Assembly (NCBI GenBank): GCA_029051965.1 | Contig: JAIDJZ010000186.1 | Location: 1 to 7,762, forward strand | Length of the DNA: 7,762 nt | Direction: 5' to 3' | Source: Paramuribaculum sp. | GTDB lineage: Bacteria > Bacteroidota > Bacteroidia > Bacteroidales > Muribaculaceae | Shown: piece after piece, positions 6,498 to 7,762 of the stretch | Position numbering within the stretch: position 1 is the first letter of the stretch | How the letters are laid out: each line of letters opens with the position of its first letter | Notes under the pieces: model-generated | What the model saw: the letters and a program-made list of their open reading frames with translations, nothing else | The model's database searches: none | Told to the model about the DNA's origin: nothing | Position numbers and translations under genes: made by a program

Positions 6498-6762
6498 AGC
6501 CGATTGCTTGAATAGTTATTATCGGGGCTTCATCCATCAGATTATTATTATACCCTCCAAAGAATGAGATCAGACACATCGCCGCTTCACGTTGTTGAAG
6601 TGTCAGTTGAGCCTGAATGTCTTCCGGCTGTTCTAATTGCTGATTGGGAAACTTCGGGGTATCATTCTGATTTATTTCAGAAAAAGACTCAATAATATTC
6701 TCCTTTACTTGTATTCTCTCGTTCGGTTGTTGATCGTGTCCTGTCAGTTCTTTTTTTGCCAT
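6430..6762 (-). CDS. N-terminal part of a split TerB-like protein
   Basis: Starting at the ATG at 6762 (MAKKELTGHDQQPNERIQVK) gives 110 residues; an ATG at 6804 would add 14 but lengthens the overlap with the preceding gene, and GAGGGAG just before 6762 is the only purine-rich site nearby. Residues 1-60 are polar, Gln/Asn/Glu-rich and probably disordered. From about 61 (LQQREAAMCLISFFGGYNNN, then LMDEAPIITIQAIGYVL) the protein resembles the opening helices of a TerB-like domain, with the FFGGYNNNLMDEA segment where such domains place acidic residues. After about residue 91 the translation (GYSSRNVQAYVKIYRC) loses that character and stops, while the continuation of the domain lies one base away in the next frame. 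The gene overlaps the 72-aa membrane-protein gene by 74 bases, which is unusually long. Confidence 0.55.
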   Translation of the reverse strand: MAKKELTGHDQQPNERIQVKENIIESFSEINQNDTPKFPNQQLEQPEDIQAQLTLQQREAAMCLISFFGGYNNNLMDEAPIITIQAIGYVLWNIGYSSRNVQAYVKIYRC

Positions 6763-6907
6763 CTCCCTCTTTATCACTGACTTTGTATAGGAGAAATACA
6801 CCAAGACTTATCCAAAATAATGGGCCAATTACACTATGACCTTTGAATGCTGCTCCTAAGAAACTTAGCACTCCGATTATTAAACATATCCAACCTGCTG
6901 CTTTCAA
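6689..6907 (-). CDS. Small two-helix membrane protein, 72 aa (TTG start)
   Basis: Helix one covers about residues 3-20 (AGWICLIIGVLSFLGAAF) and helix two about 27-42 (IGPLFWISLGVFLLYK), joined by a short GHSV turn; a strongly polar, Lys/Arg/Glu-rich tail (43-72) should face the cytoplasm. The start is a TTG whose TTGA overlaps the stop of the 64-aa gene at 6904-6907, so translational coupling is likely; there is no in-frame ATG near the N terminus. The pattern GWxxLxxGxLSFLGA followed by GPxFWxxLGxFLxYK is one I associate with small conserved Bacteroidetes membrane proteins of unknown function. Its tail-coding DNA overlaps the N-terminal part of the split TerB-like gene. Confidence 0.7.
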   Translation of the reverse strand: MKAAGWICLIIGVLSFLGAAFKGHSVIGPLFWISLGVFLLYKVSDKEGDGKKRTDRTRSTTERENTSKGEYY

Positions 6908-7098
6908 TTGTCTGAATTTTGGGAATTATCTACTCCGCTATCTTTTTTCTTGGAACATGCAACTGCGATGATTCCAATAACAAGATTTAACAACGATAGG
7001 CCAAAAGCCCATCCAAATCCAATCTTTCTAGTACTGCCCCATTTCCCCACTAAAAGAGCGAGGGAAACAGCAATAATTAAAAAAAAGATTTTCTCCAT
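6904..7098 (-). CDS. Small two-helix membrane protein, 64 aa
   Basis: Residues 1-18 (MEKIFFLIIAVSLALLVG) form a first helix; after KWGSTRKIGFG (19-29) a second helix spans about 30-48 (WAFGLSLLNLVIGIIAVAC), followed by a polar tail (SKKKDSGVDNSQNSDN). The GSTRKIGFGWAF segment followed by a helix and CSKKK looks like a recurring small membrane-protein type in Bacteroidetes without assigned function. The ATG at 7098 is preceded by three tandem 9-base repeats and the stop is shared with the TTG start of the next gene. Spacing of 58 bases to the lipoprotein gene upstream, without an obvious promoter between, suggests that they share a transcript. Confidence 0.75.
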   Translation of the reverse strand: MEKIFFLIIAVSLALLVGKWGSTRKIGFGWAFGLSLLNLVIGIIAVACSKKKDSGVDNSQNSDN

Positions 7099-7104
7099 AA
7101 TTAG

Positions 7105-7131
7105 TTAGTAAATTTAGTAATTTTAGTTAAT
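7105..7131. repeat. Three tandem 9-base repeats
   Basis: TTAGTAAAT (7105-7113), TTAGTAATT (7114-7122) and TTAGTTAAT (7123-7131) lie head to tail, with a further TTAGT at 7101-7105. On the transcribed strand they end 6 bases before the ATG of the 64-aa gene, inside its untranslated leader. The repeats may be a binding array or low-complexity AT sequence. Confidence 0.55.
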
Positions 7132-7156
7132 GCCTATAAAGATGATCATATAAATA

Positions 7157-7489
7157 TCATGGTGTCATATTAATTTCATTTTGAGCCTGTCGCATACTAC
7201 TCTCATATAAAAATTCATCTCCGTTCTGGCGCCAAAATTCAGCGGTTCGAAGATGTTGTTCTGCATTTTGTTGATGCCACTCTCTTTGTTTTTTCCGAGC
7301 GGAGTATTCTGCACAGTTTCTCTCGTAATTTGAAATCGCGTTTTCAAGCTCCTCAATATGTGATTTTAAAGCCTTGTTATCCTTCTCTAATTTTGAAATT
7401 TCACGTTCAAGGTCATCAATTTTGCCTTGATTACAAGATGTTATTGCAAGAAATGATAGAGCTACTAAATAATTCTGTAAATACTGCAT
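7157..7489 (-). CDS. Small coiled-coil lipoprotein, 110 aa
   Basis: The N terminus MQYLQNYLVALSFLAITSC carries a signal peptide ending in a lipobox, ITSC, with Cys19 as the lipidated residue, so the mature protein (about 92 residues) should be anchored in the envelope by signal peptidase II processing. Residues 23-55 (KIDDLEREISKLEKDNKALK, then SHIEELENAISNYE) form a clear heptad-patterned coiled coil. The rest is charged and Gln-rich (QQNAEQHLRTAEFWRQNGDE), probably helical. No enzymatic motif is present, which suits a structural or partner-binding role. It is the first gene of the accessory run, behind a promoter candidate (7531-7561), with a 58-base gap to the 64-aa gene. I do not recognise a named family. 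Confidence 0.8.
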   Translation of the reverse strand: MQYLQNYLVALSFLAITSCNQGKIDDLEREISKLEKDNKALKSHIEELENAISNYERNCAEYSARKKQREWHQQNAEQHLRTAEFWRQNGDEFLYESSMRQAQNEINMTP

Positions 7490-7530
7490 AATTTATTATG
7501 GTTGTGGTTTTTGTGAGAATATCTATCGGT

Positions 7531-7561
7531 TATAAATACATTAATATGAGAAAAATGCAAA
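7531..7561 (-). promoter_or_regulatory. Candidate promoter for the accessory gene run
   Basis: On the minus strand TTTG (7561-7558) is followed after 19 bases by TATTTATA (7538-7531), which keeps four of the six fixed positions of the -7 box TAnnTTTG. The implied leader is about 35-40 bases. Spacing is right but the -7 box is imperfect. Confidence 0.35.
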
Positions 7562-7692
7562 CCAGATTAACGACTTTTGCGGCTGTCCATTATTAGATTT
7601 TCAGAATCATCGGATTACAGAGACGCACTGACTCCTTTTTTGGGTCAGCAGATTTTGCGGTATAGGGCTACCCAACCCAACCCTAGAATAAA
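7562..7692. other. Non-coding 3' exon flank of the intron
   Basis: No frame of useful length on either strand. It contains a hairpin CTGACTC/GGGTCAG (7628-7634, 7642-7648 region) around a T-rich loop and a G/C-rich element (7663-7685) in which TAGGG pairs with CCCTA around ACCCAACCCAA. TTTTGCGG occurs twice (near 7574 and 7653). None of these matches a known element. Confidence 0.3.
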
Positions 7693-7762
7693 ATAGAGTA
7701 GGTCGGGAAGCGAAAGTTTTCTGCACTACTTTCGTTTCCTTTCCTCTCACACCACCGTACGG
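7693..7762 (-). mobile_element. 3' end of a group II intron (domains V-VI), cut by the window edge
   Basis: Read on the minus strand, the edge begins CCGTACGGTGGTGTGAGAGG, the sequence that in bacterial group II introns covers the 3' strand of domain V and the start of domain VI. Domain VI then folds: GAGAGG (7748-7743) pairs with CCT and CTC of CCTACTC (7702-7696), leaving the A at 7699 bulged as the lariat branch point, and an upper stem joins GGAA-CGAAAGT with ACTTTCG-TTCC. The branch A lies seven bases from the proposed intron end, CTAT at 7693. The reverse transcriptase/maturase and domains I-IV would lie beyond the window. The 3' exon continues as TTTATTCTAGGG. Whether the intron is still active cannot be told. 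Confidence 0.75.

Noticed and set aside
7628..7648. Hairpin with a T-rich loop as a terminator
   Set aside because: The T residues are in the loop, not after the stem, and no gene ends nearby.
1..7762. CRISPR array, rRNA or insertion sequence with transposase
   Set aside because: No regularly spaced repeats beyond the short 9-mers, no rRNA signature and no transposase motifs on either strand.

Overview
The window looks like a piece of a Bacteroidales genome, possibly from the Muribaculaceae/Bacteroidaceae side of the order. Three things point there: the neighbouring set folE, SPOR protein, tpiA, DoxX/MauE-like protein and DUF1599 protein, which I recall as a characteristic Bacteroidales arrangement; promoter candidates of the Bacteroidetes -33 TTTG / -7 TAnnTTTG type; and the near absence of strong Shine-Dalgarno sites. 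Every gene I can support lies on the minus strand, so transcription runs from right to left.

Left, conserved part (about 119-4490). A good TTTG-19-TAATTTTG promoter (4460-4490) precedes a leader of about 110 bases that can fold. An operon follows: a DUF1599 protein with two repeated domains, a DoxX/MauE-like membrane protein that starts on a GTG inside a 4-base overlap, and triosephosphate isomerase. It closes with a strong hairpin plus T-tract terminator (1521-1564). A second, weaker promoter candidate (1346-1377) then leads into a secreted SPOR-domain protein and GTP cyclohydrolase I (folE). Bases 1-118 hold nothing I can assign.

Middle and right, accessory part (about 4609-7500). The sequence becomes visibly more AT-rich and the genes are small and mostly unrecognised. 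In transcription order they are: a coiled-coil lipoprotein (110 aa), two small two-helix membrane proteins (64 and 72 aa, linked by a TTGA overlap), a probable TerB-like protein split over two reading frames, a 365-aa membrane-anchored protein with a large extracytoplasmic domain, a doubtful 65-aa frame full of hairpins, and a 57-aa two-helix membrane protein with its own good promoter. Nearly all are predicted envelope proteins, which makes this the best candidate in the window for an undescribed system; what it does cannot be read from the sequence.

Right edge (about 7693-7762). The minus strand carries the 3' end of a group II intron: the last part of domain V, and domain VI with a bulged branch-point adenosine and a recognisable 3' end. 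The window cuts the intron off. With the compositional change, this mobile element suggests that the accessory block sits in a region of genome turnover.
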